Notes: generated by a model not told the origin, from the letters alone. A stretch of DNA of 64,000 nt from Ustulina deusta (GCA_023159155.1 JAJNNX010000011.1:806001-870000), one strand, 5' to 3'. Shown: positions 34,280 to 46,271, numbered from the stretch's first letter. Translations and numbers: made by a program.

Positions 34280-35103
34280 ATGGCTAGTTCCAAACCAATA
34301 ATCTTCTTTTCACCCGGTGGGTTTCATACCCCTTGGATCTACGATACTGTGCGCAGAATCCTCTCGAATCGCGGTTTCGCAACAGAAGCATCATATTTAG
34401 TCTCAGTCGGCACTACGGATGCAAGCGTGGGAATGCTCAGCGATGCGAAGCATCTCCGATCGCTGTTAACAAAGACTATCGACGAGGGCAAGGAAGTCGT
34501 TGTTGTAGCACACTCGTATGGCGGCGTTATTGTTTCGAACGCAGTCGACGGCCTAAGTGTCGCACAGCGTGCCGCGGAAGGCAAGCAAGGTGGCATTCTT
34601 ATGATCCTATACTTGGCCGCGCTTATTATTCCCGCCGGAAAGAACTTCTGGGCAATCGTTAACCCAAACTCTGTCCCTTGGGACGATACTGGGGTAAACC
34701 TCTCTGTCCAGGCATATTATAGCACTGGGGGCGCTAATGAAGGAATATTTAGGACGGCTTTCTTGTACCCAAGAATCCTATTCACAGTTTCTATGCCGAT
34801 GTCGAGGCTCCACTGGCGAGTAAAGCCGCCAATGCCCTAAAGCCGATGTCTTCACAAGTGTTGATAGACGAATCCACATATGAGCCCTGGAATCAGGGTT
34901 TCGAGGTCGGTTATATCTTTACCGAGGAGGATAATACGCTCGTTATCGATGCACAGAAAGTCATGTTCTCTCATTTCCCGGATGGCTCTTTTAGTGCTAG
35001 TCTTGCTTCTGGCCACTCGCCGTTCCTCAATATTCCCGATGCGCTTGCCGACACTATTCAGGATGGTGTTGATTACGTGTTAAAAAAGAGACAATATACC
35101 TGA
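34280..35103 (+). CDS. alpha/beta-hydrolase (esterase-like)
   Basis: Two exons (34280-34693 and 34753-35103; 59-nt intron GTAAAC to TTAG with a GCTAAT branch site) give 254 residues. This is the fungal AB-hydrolase family with N-terminal FFSPGGFHTPW (oxyanion-hole type GGF), nucleophile elbow AHSYGG with S79, acidic residue around D198 in TEEDNTLV, and H226 in ASGHSPFLNIPD. Lid residues 130-175 include FYADVEAPLA, typical for this group. Family members hydrolyse esters or lactones; the substrate is open. A TATA box lies 57 nt before the start. The in-frame ATG at 34259 would add seven residues, but the one at 34280 sits directly before the first strand. Without the intron the first exon would run on into an unrelated tail, so the splice is needed. 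Confidence 0.85.
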
Positions 35104-35144
35104 GTTTGTGGTATTATGTCACATAATTCTATTGTTGGTAGACC

Positions 35145-35252
35145 GCAGAACACGTCCTTACGTCTCATGGTCTAGTTCCTAACGCCACGATTGCAGACGT
35201 GATGAATATTGGTGGAGATTACGTCTGTGCCGAGTTTGTCGAGAAATTGTAA
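35145..35252 (+). pseudogene. orphan C-terminal coding tail
   Basis: A 35-codon open stretch ending in a stop (HVLTSHGLVPNATIADVMN... to EFVEKL) that reads like the end of a real protein: regular hydrophobic spacing, no low complexity. No ATG or splice partner seen. It lies 40 bp after the hydrolase stop. Family not recognised. Confidence 0.2.
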
Positions 35253-35385
35253 TCGTGCTGCCCTTTATTGGCTACGAGAGGTTTGGTTTGGGAGTCTACC
35301 TACAAGGGAGGATTCCAGCGTCACGTGACCATGGAGAATAGGGACCTTCTCGTTAAAACACTTCTCAAGGCGCCGTCGACTCGTA

Positions 35386-35498
35386 TCTATCGCGTAATTC
35401 GCCGCTTTTTCCCCCTCAAACTACTTTAGATAGATGTAGATTGTTGTTTTTTGTTGTTTTTATTTATTTTTTAGTTTGGGCTGTTTTAGGCTATTCGG
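35386..35498. repeat. dispersed repeat, copy 2
   Basis: Partner of 16643-16770, sharing TCGCGTAATTCGCC, TAGATAGATGTAGAT, a T-rich GTTGTTTT tract and TAGTTTGGGCTGTTTTAGG-type blocks in the same order. It lies at the left edge of a GC-rich block with two broken genes. Confidence 0.5.
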
Positions 35499-35844
35499 AC
35501 ATATCGGCCGTTGTCGCGGCCGGCTCAAGCCTGCACCGGGTTTGCGCCGCGCTGAGCACGGTGTTTCGGAAAATGGCCTGCCCGAGGCTCCAGATATCCG
35601 AGATCGAAGAATACATGTTGCGCGTTCTGGAATTAGTCCATAAGCGAAGATCATGCGGGGTAGTGGAGGGGTGGGCGGATATGGATAAGGGAGCCGTACG
35701 GACTTGATTCCCCAAGACCAAAGTTTTACCCACGCTCGTGCTCAGGTGGTATGATGACACCGGGCCTCTGAGGTGGGAGTTGGAGGTAATATGCGTGATC
35801 AAGCCCGAGTTTCAGCAGGACGTCGACTACCAAGGGGCCAAAGT

Positions 35845-36455
35845 GCCCACAAGCCACGCAACATGCAGCATCGGGCACAAAGGCTCGCACACGCTGCCCG
35901 AAAACCGAAAAGCGATACTCGCAGCAGGATTCGACGGGATCGAGCTGTCAATGTCCGACATCCTCGCCTACTGCAAAGAACGCCACGGTCAGGAGCTCGG
36001 CGCGGCAGACTACGACGCGCCAGTCCCGATCAGCCCAGCCATCAGGTCGTCAACGGACGCCCAGAACCTCAAGATCCTCATGCGCAGCCCTTCGCGAACA
36101 CCGGAGGCTGGGGCTAGGGCGGCAGGGAGCGCGAGAACGGTTGGATGAGCGTCATGTAGGCCGCGGGCGGCGGGTGGGCGGATCCGCGACGGCGACGGGG
36201 CTGCGCGAGGAGCTGGAGGTGAGGTGGAGGGATAGTCTGCGCTAACTCGCCGCTACTGTCCCGTCGGAGGAGGGGTTACTCCTGCAGATCTCCGTCGCGT
36301 AGAAAATAGAGCCCCTGCTCGACGGCGAGCCGGATGAGCAGGGACTTAGGCTGAGGGGACGCTGGAGTCATGATTATCGCCCGCTCCCGTTTGATGGCGG
36401 CTGTCTCCCTGTCAAGGAGTTTCTTGATGTTGTGCGTGAGACGGGCTTCAGTTAG
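35845..36455 (+). pseudogene. sugar phosphate isomerase/epimerase-like pseudogene
   Basis: Resembles the xylose-isomerase-like TIM-barrel family that also includes fungal 3-dehydroshikimate dehydratases. The N-terminus is intact: ATCSIGHKGSHTLPENRKAIL, FDGIELSMSDILAYCKE. The next strand (LKILM) is followed by a change of frame into QPFANTGGWG and a stop near 36117. The far C-terminal part is still legible at about 36270-36455 (KIEPLLDGE, WSHDYRPLPFDGG, LPVKEFLDVVRETGF), interrupted by further stops, and the middle is missing or scrambled. Family enzymes are about 350 residues; here barely half is recognisable. The base composition is much richer in G+C than the surroundings. The true N-terminal boundary is uncertain. 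Confidence 0.7.
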
Positions 36456-36555
36456 CTTGTGAAGCTGTCAAACGTTTGACTCGGAGGCAAAATACAGATT
36501 TCACCATGTTCTAAAGATCATTCTAAGGAATAATATTGCTTATCAACATATCAGA

Positions 36556-37684
36556 TCAATTGGCGAGTATCTGACCCGTAGGTTCCAAATCACGACGATT
36601 AGCATGCTCCAAAATCAACGCCTTAGCGACACCGAACCCCCCCCGCCCCCCCCAAAACTTCCACACGCCCGCGATCCTGTCGCGCGCGAGTTCCCCCGCC
36701 AGGAGCGCAAACGCCTGGCTATCCGGCACAGAACGGAAGAACACGGCCGGCCACTCGGCGTCAGCCTGTTCCTCCGCCGTCCGCATCTCACCCTGCGGAT
36801 CCTCTCAACCACGTCCCGCCAGGCGCGCCGCGATTCCCACGGGCTCTGCCCCTCCGGGGGACGCGTCCGGATCTCGATCAGTGGGATATCGTCGACGTCG
36901 AAGGCCTCGAGCACAGCACCCGTCGCGCACTCCGTGATGGTAAGTCGTCCGCTCCACTGCCCCGTGACGTTGTAGAGTATCTCCCCCTTCTCCTCTCCGT
37001 CTCCCTCTCGGGGGCTCCGCGCGAGTTCGGCGCGGACGGTATTCTCCTCGCCGCCCCCGCCACGTCGTCTTTCCGTGAACTCGACCGTAGACAGGAGCCC
37101 CGAGCTCGAGACGACGTAGCAGACGCTGTCGAGCTCGGGGTACGCGCCCGTTAGGGTGCGAGGTGCGACTGGCCGTGCGCTTCGTCGCGGATGATGGTGT
37201 GGCCGACATGCTGCACCACCCCCGACACGGGACTGAACGACGTCTCCTGCGTCAGGTACCCCCCCCCCGACGAGATCCCGGCCGTGAGGTTATACGCCGC
37301 GCAGGCCGTCAGCCGTCACGGGCGGGTGGTGCGAGACCTGCTCTGCGACCACGCGCACGGGCCTCTCGCCCGCGTTGCCAAACTCGCCGATGAAGAGCTC
37401 CCTGAGGCGGGCGTTGAGCGGCTTCTTGAGCACACCGTCCACATCCGCAGCTGTGTGTCCCCGCAGCTTCAGGTTGCAGAAGAAGTTCTTCAGGACGAGT
37501 AGGGCTCGCGCCGCGGCGTCGGATCCGTGTCGCGAGGCCCATGCTGCTCGGATCTCGGTCACGGATGTGGGTGATGGCACGAACGGGGGCGCCGTGATGC
37601 TGGACGGGTCCTCTTGGCTTGCGGCGAGGCAGCAGCGGAAAAGAAGGCGTTCATGCGGGAGAGGTTGGGTTGTGACGCTGTCAT
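36556..37684 (-). pseudogene. oxysterol-binding-protein (Osh/Kes1-like) pseudogene
   Basis: Kes1/Osh4-type lipid-transfer protein, broken. Recognisable in order on the minus strand: PPFVPSPTSVTEIRAAW, LVLKNFFCNLKLRG, KKPLNARLRELFIGEF, the family signature EQVSHHPP (37320-37343), then TQETSFSPVSGVVQHVGH, LYNVTGQWSG, EGQSPWESRRAWRDV (the conserved SPWESR-W element) and a C-terminal GVWKFWGG. These segments lie in different frames, with breaks near 37630, 37300, 37158 and 36796, some beside long C or G runs (for example 37260-37268). Normal proteins of this family move sterols or PI4P between membranes. Either the gene has decayed or the assembly has homopolymer errors; the number of breaks favours decay. 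G+C is high throughout. Confidence 0.78.
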
Positions 37685-38793
37685 GAATTGTTTGGGTGTG
37701 TCCTCTTGTGGTTAGCTGACTTTTATGTACTACCAGTTAAACTACGATGTCGTTAGGGTGAATTGTGGTGTCGTGCTTTCTAGTACCTTGTCTTATACTC
37801 GCCAGCAGTATCACCTCATCTTCACTATGTAATATTCGAGTATGCGTAGATGTTATGCACATTAGCTCGCTGCACGTCGGCGCATTCGCAAAGACGAGAC
37901 CTGGAAAGAGCCGAGAAATGGATGACTAGTGGAATTCTTGAGACGAAATTACCTAACGCGTGAGTGAAAGACATGCGGACTGTCGAGGCACTGAAACATT
38001 AGACTATATATAGTTATGGTTTCATAAACGACCTGTCATATGAGTTGGGTTGCAGCGATGTATTGATGTTGCGGCCTCTGTTGATAGAAGATTTGTACAG
38101 GGACCCCAGATATCTGACGCACACAGATCAGGATTAGCGTAATCGCTGCCTTTGCCCAGGCTCAGCTCATCGCTCTACCATGTCCTGCATGTAGTGTATC
38201 TGTATGCGTTGCTCACCTCCAGGCACCGAATCAAGAATGCTACCTAGACGCCATCGATAATCCTTCCGAGAGCCAATCAATTATCAACACGTTTCTCTAC
38301 CGCGGGCAGTTGGTTGTTAGGCGCTGTTAGGCGGGCGGAAGCGAACATGTCGTCCTGGTGCTCATCTCGAGCCGGACCGCCTTGAGCCAGTCAGCAGAAC
38401 AAGCAGGCCAGGGCCAGGGGGAGGTCGAAGCCGAACATTATGATACATGAAAATAAGTATATACGATTTGAGATCAAGCCGATTTGTTCAGATTATAGTC
38501 GAGGTATGGCCGCCGCAGGTAGAATTAGGGGATTTACAGGACCTGACTGTTTCCCTCTGACAGGCGGCAGTAATGATAAGTATGGCCAGCCTGCCGCTCA
38601 ACCATGTGTGGCTGTGCCCTCTGAAAGATGCTTCCATAATGATCCGGCAAGTTTCATTGGCTCGTGCAAAGCCAATATAATGCATCTATCCCCTCCCCCT
38701 CACGGGTCCCAGCTCCCAGCCGAGTGTTCACTTTACACCCCTTTAGCCTGCCGCAAACCCCTCTATTCCGCGACGCCTTCTACTGCTCAATAT
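37685..38793. other. intergenic
   Basis: About 1.1 kb with no recognisable gene; promoter of the NACHT-ankyrin gene at the right end. Confidence 0.4.
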
Positions 38794-41700
38794 ATGACAA
38801 TGCCTTCCATATCATGCTGCGGCCTCTGGCCCTCGTCGCGTCGTGAAGATGGCTCCGAACAGCCTACCAAGAACACGGATTCCAAGCGCCAGAGCCCCTC
38901 GCCCACAAGACCTGCCGCGGGTATGCTGATATTAGTGCGGACCCTACTCTAAGTACTCATGCTGACAGGACTAGTGGACCGAGCTCGACCACAGTCTGCG
39001 CGTTCGACCAACATATCTCGTTTATCTACACCCGTGCCTTCAACTGCTTCCGGGTCGAAGGACCCAACTGCCGTCGTACAAGGCTCTACCCAGAATATCT
39101 CTCCGCAGCCGACGGCGCCGTCCATCAGCGGGCCTCACATCCAACCAGACCTATGGGATGCAGCAACAGCTACACTGTCGGATGACGACAAGAGATGGCT
39201 TGAACGGGCAACCGGCGATGCCACGATACCCGCGCATAATGTAGTTGACATGATGATTGTCCTAGCTACAGAAAAGCAACGCAGGTGTGAAGAGAGCGGA
39301 TGGAAAACAGTCCGTCTTGGTGAATATGAGATTTCGCTTGCAGATATGGCTAGCAGGACCATCATCTGGCTCAACAAGTTCAAAGAGATTGGAGACATCG
39401 TTGTTCAATATGATCCCACACATGCCGCTCTGCCCTGGGCCGCAGTACGCTTCATTCTTCAGGCCGTTGTCATGACCAAGGAACAGATGGCCGCGTCCCT
39501 TGCCATATTAGAAAAGGCCACCCGGATCATCCACAGATGCCAGGTGTTCGAGGGATTATATAATCGCACGACGGTAGCCCACGCCGTCGTCGAAAACCTC
39601 GAGTCAGCCTTGGTTGAACTCTATTATTGGGTTCTCCGAGGACTGATTGAAACTAGTAGGTATCTCTCCGGACGCACCCCTGCCCGATTCTTCTACGCTA
39701 TCTTTCATCCGAGCGCAGGTTCCTACCTCCTTACGAGCCTCGAAAAGGGCGAGGAGCAAGTGGAACGAGAAATATTGGCTTGTGAGGGTCAACGCAAAGC
39801 CACGACAAACGCAAGATTCCAGGAGCAACTATGCGGTCTGTTGAAACTTACAGAGCCAGTTCTTCGTGTCGACAATAATATAGAGAGTCTGCTTCAGCGG
39901 CTGGACAGGGACGACTTAACCCGAGTCCTAGAATGGATATCTCCCATAGAGTATAGAAGGCATCATGACACAGTTACGGAGTCGAGAACGAAGGGTACAT
40001 GCGACTGGCTTCTTCAACGCCCCAAATTTGGGCAATGGAGTAGTGCAACGTCATCAGTAACTCTATGGCTTCAAGGTTTTCGTGAGTTACCCGTCCTTGC
40101 AATTCGCGCCTTGTAAAGTAGGGCTTGCCTCGCTAACAGGCTTCAGCCGGCTCGGGAAAAACATACCTTACTTCGAGAATCATTGAGCACACTGAAGCGA
40201 CTCTTAGCGGGAAGGCAAACGACGAAAGCTTCGCATTCTTCTATTGTAATCGGACCCAAGAAAACCGTCGGAACGCTCTTGATATTCTCCGAAGCTACGT
40301 CAGACAACTATCAACGACTTCTCACAGATCAGATTTCATCTACCCCCAACTGAAACAATTACATGCCGATTCCAAATTGAAGGGCTCTGGTTGGACGTTT
40401 GGGCTATGTCAGGAATATCTGGTTAAACTCTTGAGTCTATACCCCCGTACCACACTCGTATTAGACGCACTGGACGAGTGTAGCCCTGAAGAACGAACGA
40501 ATCTGCTTGACTTCTTCGACTCTATCCCGAGCAAATGCTCACACCCTGTGAGGATCTTCATATCAAGCCGCCCAGAAGGTGACATCAGACAGCGTCTCAT
40601 CTGCCTCTCGAGTATCGAAATCCAAGCAACCGACAACGAGGATGATATCGCCAAGTTCGTAAGGCAAAGCATCGATAAGAATGGGCGCTGGAGAGACGCG
40701 CTTCGAGAGAACCAATCCCTTAAGGACGAAATCGTGCAAACTCTGCTAGCTAAGAGCAACGGAATGTTTCAATGGGCCATGTTACAGATCAAGCAGCTCC
40801 TTGATCTGCGCACGGAACGTGAGATTCGCAGCCGTCTGGGAAAGCTGCCTTTAGATCTTAAGGCTGCCTACGATGAAATCTTTGCAACCATTGAAGCCTT
40901 ACACGCCGATGCTGGAGCCTTATCATTCAGAGCCCTCCGGTGGGTTATGTGTACTTATCAGCCCCTTACCAGTGCAGAACTTTTAACAGCTATCCATGTA
41001 GATCCAGAAAAAGGAATTGTCGAGTCTTTAGAAACCACGGAGACTGACCTTCTTGATTGGTGCGCAAATTTACTTCGGATTGATGCCCAGCAAGACCCTC
41101 CTGTATGGCGGGTCTCCCATCTGTCGGTTGTTGAGTATCTCGAAACCCGCTGGACAGCCTTCGAAGCTCATTGTTTCGTCGCAAAGGCCAGCTTGGTATT
41201 ATTACAAGAAACATATGGAGGCGAGCATTACAAGCAGATTCAGCCAGCCAATACCTTTGATCCAGACTATTCACTTCAATGGGATGTGCAACATCATTGG
41301 ATACGTCATGTGCAAACTCTAGAACATCAAGATGCCGACCCGAGGCTAGCCGATCTTCTGAAAGCGTTCCTCGGGTCTCTGGAAGACTCTAGTATGCAAT
41401 ACCGCAGATGGTATCAGCACATCAATTCTGATGAGCACTGGAGACTACCAGACTCTGCTACCTTCAGTGATATTAATATTGGAATCAATTTTCCCCGCGA
41501 CTCTACGATCTTTTTCGCGTGCCACTTCGCGATTTACACCCCTTTGCGCGAATGGTGGGACAACATAACGATTCAGGATTTACACCGGTCAGCAGGGGGG
41601 TTGAACTTCTTACTCGCGCTGCTGCCGCGGGCTGTAAGCCACTTTGTCTCAAGCTGCACGAACTAGGAATACCAGTCAATATGCCGCTTGAGACTGGGAT

Positions 41701-42127
41701 ATACGGCAGTCCTCTTGAAGCCGCAGCTTGTGGGGGACACACTGAGATTGTACAGTTCCTTGTTAACAAAGGGGCGGATATTAATATGCTGCTCCAGGCT
41801 GGCGAGTATGGCAGCGCTCTTGCGGCCGCAGCACGCTCTGGAAATGCTGATGCCGTACCATTTCTTGTTAAAAAAGGGGCGAATATTAATATGCCGCTTC
41901 AGACTGGCGGTTACAGCAGCGCTCTTGCACTTGCAGCAGATCAGGGACAAACCAAGATTGTACAGTTCCTGGTTAGCAAAGGGGCTGATGTTAACATACA
42001 GCTAAAGCCGAAGCACAACTACAACGAACTTACAGATAGGATGAAAAAGGACTATATTGACGGTTTACAGATTTTAATTAATAATGGGGCAGATATTGAT
42101 TTATCTATTTACAATAGCAAATCTTAA
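38794..42127 (+). CDS. NACHT-ankyrin STAND (NLR-like) protein, with frame break
   Basis: Exons 38794-38920, 38969-40081 and 40147 onward. The N-terminal part (residues to about 400) contains LWDAATATL, a tryptophan-rich helix (TIIWLNKF) and DPTHAALPWAAVRF, as in N-terminal domains that precede fungal NACHT modules. The second splice builds a P-loop, PGSGKT at about 414-419. Walker B is LVLDALDE around 518-524, followed by SSRP and a winged-helix-like tail (SHLSVVEYL). From about 41600 the ankyrin repeats (SPLEAAACGGH, SALAAAARSGN, SALALAADQGQ, each about 35 residues) are read in another frame. The change occurs at a run of six G (41595-41600), after codon 483 of exon 3. If joined, the product would have about 1,070 residues. 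Such NLR-like proteins control heterokaryon incompatibility or immunity. Either a frameshift mutation or an assembly error at the G run explains the break. Confidence 0.75.
41690..42010 (+). repeat. three near-identical ankyrin-repeat units
   Basis: Three consecutive units of about 105 bp (start positions about 41698, 41803, 41908) resemble each other at the DNA level, sharing blocks such as AAAGGGGC-GATATTAATATG. High nucleotide similarity between units is typical of repeats that undergo unequal exchange in fungal NLR genes. Confidence 0.6.
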
Positions 42128-42358
42128 TATACATATTAGTATGCTGCTTTAAGCGAGGCGTTAAAAAAGGCGGTTTATATTTATAGTTTATGCGATTTAT
42201 TACTTATCGGCTTCTTTATTTCCGCTTTAGTTCAAGGCTTTAAAATACCTACTACTTAATAATATTATATGCTATTCATTTAAAATACTGTAGCACATGG
42301 TATGCTCGTTGTGCTGCTGGCAGAGGCAACTGGCAGAAGCTTCCAGTTCTTTCATCCT
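42128..42358. other. convergent A/T-rich spacer between NLR and HET genes
   Basis: 231 bp between the ends of the two convergent incompatibility-type genes. A/T-rich; no feature other than probable terminators. Confidence 0.4.
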
Positions 42359-44169
42359 CTAATGAGATTTCTCGTGAGTTCCCCGATGGCCAGTTGGATA
42401 GTAAGGCAACATTCTTTCTGTTATCACGATATCCAGCACCACGACAAAGGCGTCGTTTGCATTCCCCCTGGTGTTCAACTGAACTCGCTCAGCTTTAACT
42501 GTAACGACGGGGAAAGGTAGTATATCGACGACGACAGTATCCGATGGCATATCTAGGACCTTTTGAAAATCAAGCGGTATATCACAGCGCATACACTGGC
42601 TCCGAGGGTTCCACTTGATATCGAAGTCTGGCGTTATTGGCTCATATTTGGTTCCCTCTGGAGGTCCATTATCCATCGGGACTAGAGCGACAGATATACC
42701 TGCCATCTCTTCGCTGTTTTTCTCGATCCGTTCAAGCTTGATATCGAAGGCATGGCGACATGTCACCTGGCAAACGCGGTTATACAGAAGACAGATCGGT
42801 CCATTCTTGACCCCACGCATCTGTATGATGCCCTCGGGAATAGTCTGGCCCTGGGATACGCTTCGCCACCCCATGGTATCGGTGTCTTTACCCCAGATAT
42901 ACCGCCGTAGCATCACATCGCCAGGCTCGATACGTAGTTGTCGTTGTGGCCCAATGTTGAGCATTTCGCGGTATTTGAAGATAGGTGACCGTAAAGAAGT
43001 CGAGAATTAAACGAAGACCTCTCGCTGCAACTGCGCAGTAGGATTCCTGGAAGAAAGCCGGGGGCTTTCTCATGGCAGCAGAGCAACATGGCTACTGCCG
43101 TGTTACCCAGCGTGGCAATCTGAGGCCGTTCCCAGTAGCATATTGATTGATAAATGTTATACTGGACCGGTAGTTGGAGTCGGATGCTCTTATCTTGAAT
43201 TTGGGGGAGTGACGTGATAATACCCCGAGGCGCGTGCTTATAGAACTTGGTGGCGATGTTGGAAATCATGAAGCCACCGGAGTTTTTGAAGTCTAACGGA
43301 GACACCGCCAGTAGACCTGGGAGAGGCTGTGTGACCTTGGAAGCTTCCCATGGTATCTCGTCCATTTCGGCTGCTTTTCCCGGATCGACGATCACGTAAG
43401 GAATGTCTGTCATCTTTTCTACAATTCCCCCCCACGCGAACAAGGTGTGGTCTTCAGGATTGGCCTTCATGATTTCTTCTTGAAGTCGTTTGAACGCCTT
43501 TTTACCTTCGCCGTAGATTAGTGGCATGTTGACGTCGAAAATTCCTAGCAGACAGTAGGCAGTGTCTTCAACACGGGTAGTTTGCCGAGTAGCGGCCCAA
43601 GACATTTTCTTTGCCGCACTAGCATCCTCAATGGGGTCACCCTCAAGGTATCCTCTTTCTATGCCCGTAATGGTAGATAGGAGCTCGACTGAGCTCAGTT
43701 TCGTAGTCAGGTTCTGCCAATTCTTCGAGAAGAAGACAATGTCTCGAGGGGCGAGCAATTCTTGTAGAGTCCAACCCCGAGTAAACCACCGACTTCCTGA
43801 TATTGCCGAGAGAGCGTCTCCGCTAACGTCGTCTGAGACATCTGCTAAGTGTGCGTAGCAAATGGCGGCATCCTGGTACCAGCGAAACATGGAGTTAATG
43901 GCCTCCGAAAGTTCAGCACTGCTCGTCTTGTCTATACAGCAAGTATCGACCCACACCCAGTTGTAACCATCTTTGAGCGCTTGTTTGCAGCAATAGTCAA
44001 TCTTGCGATAACCTTCTTTTAGTTCGAGTTCGGCCACAGACAAGCTCTGCCAGTCCTGCAAGGTGACCTCTTCGAGACCCCATGTATGAGAGAGAATTCC
44101 AAATTCCTCGGTGCCGTCCGAGGATATGAAGTTATGAATCTGACGCGTGTGGACGTTGAGAAGTCTCAT
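42359..44169 (-). CDS. HET-domain incompatibility protein, with frame break
   Basis: Starts at 44169 with the canonical HET domain: FGILSHTWG (about 23-31), VWVDTCCIDKTSSAELSEAIN (about 71-91), AICYAHLADV, SRWFTRGWTLQELLAP (about 125-140), then VEDTAYCLLGIFDVNMPLIYGEG, the DUF8212-type segment found after HET in many fungi. The frame then reads to about 43000 (LLRSCSERSSF). Beyond this the family continues in another frame (KYREMLNIGPQRQLRIEPGDV... to 42359). The change lies at about 42975-43000, with no splice sites to explain it. Total coding length would be about 600 residues, normal for HET proteins. HET proteins trigger cell death on non-self recognition. It converges with the NACHT-ankyrin gene; together they look like an incompatibility pair, now possibly both inactive. 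Confidence 0.75.
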
Positions 44170-44429
44170 TCTGTGAATATTGAAGTGGACACCTGTAAAT
44201 AACTACTCACGGTTGGTCTCAATATAGCAGTGCCTATATACTAGGAGATAGGCCGAACCTACACTTCCTAGTATAGTAATCACTATAATATTTTGGGGAA
44301 TCTGTTGATCAAGCGTACCGAATATAAGAAAATCAATTTTTATTGCTCTATGCGTGTGTTGCTAATGATTCTTCTAGCTAGTGTTGAGAGTGTTCCTCAT
44401 GGTGTTTTATCCCCTCTCACTAGCATAGC
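44170..44429. other. promoter region of HET gene
   Basis: 260 bp between the HET start and the left end of the transposon remnant. Confidence 0.35.
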
Positions 44430-44473
44430 TAAGCTAACACCCCCCCTTGCGAACCACCCCATCGCGACCCAGC
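44430..44473 (+). repeat. left 44-bp terminal inverted repeat
   Basis: Begins TAAGCTAACACCCCCCC and ends ATCGCGACCCAGC; identical over 44 bp to the reverse complement of 46272-46315. Confidence 0.85.
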
Positions 44474-46271
44474 CACCAAAATAGCCACCTACCAACTTTC
44501 GAAGCCATTATTTATAGCATAACATAGTATTTATAGCCAACCTTAGTATTTTTATTAAATATTAAAACGTTCTAACCTTAATTATATTTTTAGTTTTTGT
44601 TTTTTTTGTTTTTAATACGTTTTTATTTTTAGTTTTATTTATATATAGCGTTCGCTATTATAATTTTTGTTTGACTTGCTATATATAAGTTATATAAATA
44701 AAATAATAACTAAGTAGCAATTTGATTAATTTATGCTTTAATATAGTTTTTTTAGCTAGTTTAGCTTTTAATAGCTTAATATATGCTTTTAAAATTATAA
44801 TTTTTTTAGCTTTTTAATTAAAAGCTTTGCTAGTTTTTATAAAAAATAATTTTTATAATAAATTATTAAAAAAAAAAAAATATTTAGCTAATTTCTAAAT
44901 TATATATTATAAATTTTAATTTTTTATAAATATTATAATTTTTATTTAGCTTAGTTTAAACTAATATTTAAATATTTTAAATTAATTAATTAGTATAAAT
45001 ATTAACTAAACTTTATAAATAATATTTTTATTTTTAAATATAATATATTTTAAAAATAATAATAATTAAATATTTTTTAGCTATATTTTAATTATTATTT
45101 ATATTTTTTAATAGTTTTTAGTAATAAAATAGTATTATAAGCTTGTTTATATATTATAATTATATTTCTTTTTTAAAAATATAATATTAAAATAGTTTTT
45201 AAATATTTTTTTAATTTTATTTTTAAGCTTTTTTTTAATAAACTAAAAACTTTAATATTTAATATTTATATAATATAACTATAATATAGTTTATAAAAAA
45301 CAAACTATATTTTATTTAAAAAATAAAGTTATAAAAAATTATTATTTATATATAAATTATAGCTATTATATATTAATATAACTTATATATTATTAAAATA
45401 GCTTTAAATAAATAAAATAAAAATATTAATAAGCTAATTAATAATAATAAAATTATAAGTTTATTTATTAAATAAAGTTTTAAATTACTAGTTTTTAAAT
45501 ATTAATTTTTTTAAAAATAAATAATAGTAATAAAGCAATATTTTTATTACTAATATATTTAAAAAATATTATTTATTTGTTTTTTTTAATATTTTTTTAA
45601 AGCTATATATATTAAAGCTTTATAAATAATTTAATAACTTTTTTTATATTTTAACTAATACTTATTTTATTAGTATTAAAAAATTATTTTAAAAATATAT
45701 TTATTAGTTTAAAAGTTTTAAAATATTTAAAAAATAATTTAATATTAATTATAATTGCTTTATTAATATATAAATAACTAACAAATATTAATTTAATAGT
45801 TTTTAGTTTAAGATTATAAAAAAAAAACATATATATTATAACTTTTTAAATATTTTAAGATTTTTAAAAACTAATAATATATATTTAATTATATATTTAA
45901 ATTTAACTATTAAAAATATAAAATTTAGCTTAGTTTAACTTATAGCTTAATTAGCTAGTTTAGTTTTAAAATATATAAATAAAATTTAAAAGTATTAATA
46001 TAACTATTTTTTAATTAAAATATTATTAAAATAGCGGTATATATATAACTAGTTAATACTTTATTAAATAACTACTTATTTTTATAAAGTACTAAGTTAA
46101 ATAGTACGAACTATAGCTGCCGCACGTTATTAGTCGCTGTATAAAAGCATTACAATAAAAAAAAATTAATTCTAAAAAAAATAAGGGTAAAAAGAGAATA
46201 TAAGAACTAAACGCGATTATATTATTTAATAATTTTTAATTGAGGTGGTTAGGGTCAGTAGCGCGTTTTTA

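Noticed and set aside
36604..37686. Long plus-strand open frames of 76-123 codons in the GC-rich block
   Set aside because: Shadows of the minus-strand oxysterol-binding-protein-like relic; high G+C removes stop codons in all frames.
41555..41592. Possible 38-nt intron joining the NACHT and ankyrin frames
   Set aside because: GT and CAG ends restore the frame, but the length is below the usual fungal minimum and would remove coding sequence that looks conserved; not fully excluded.
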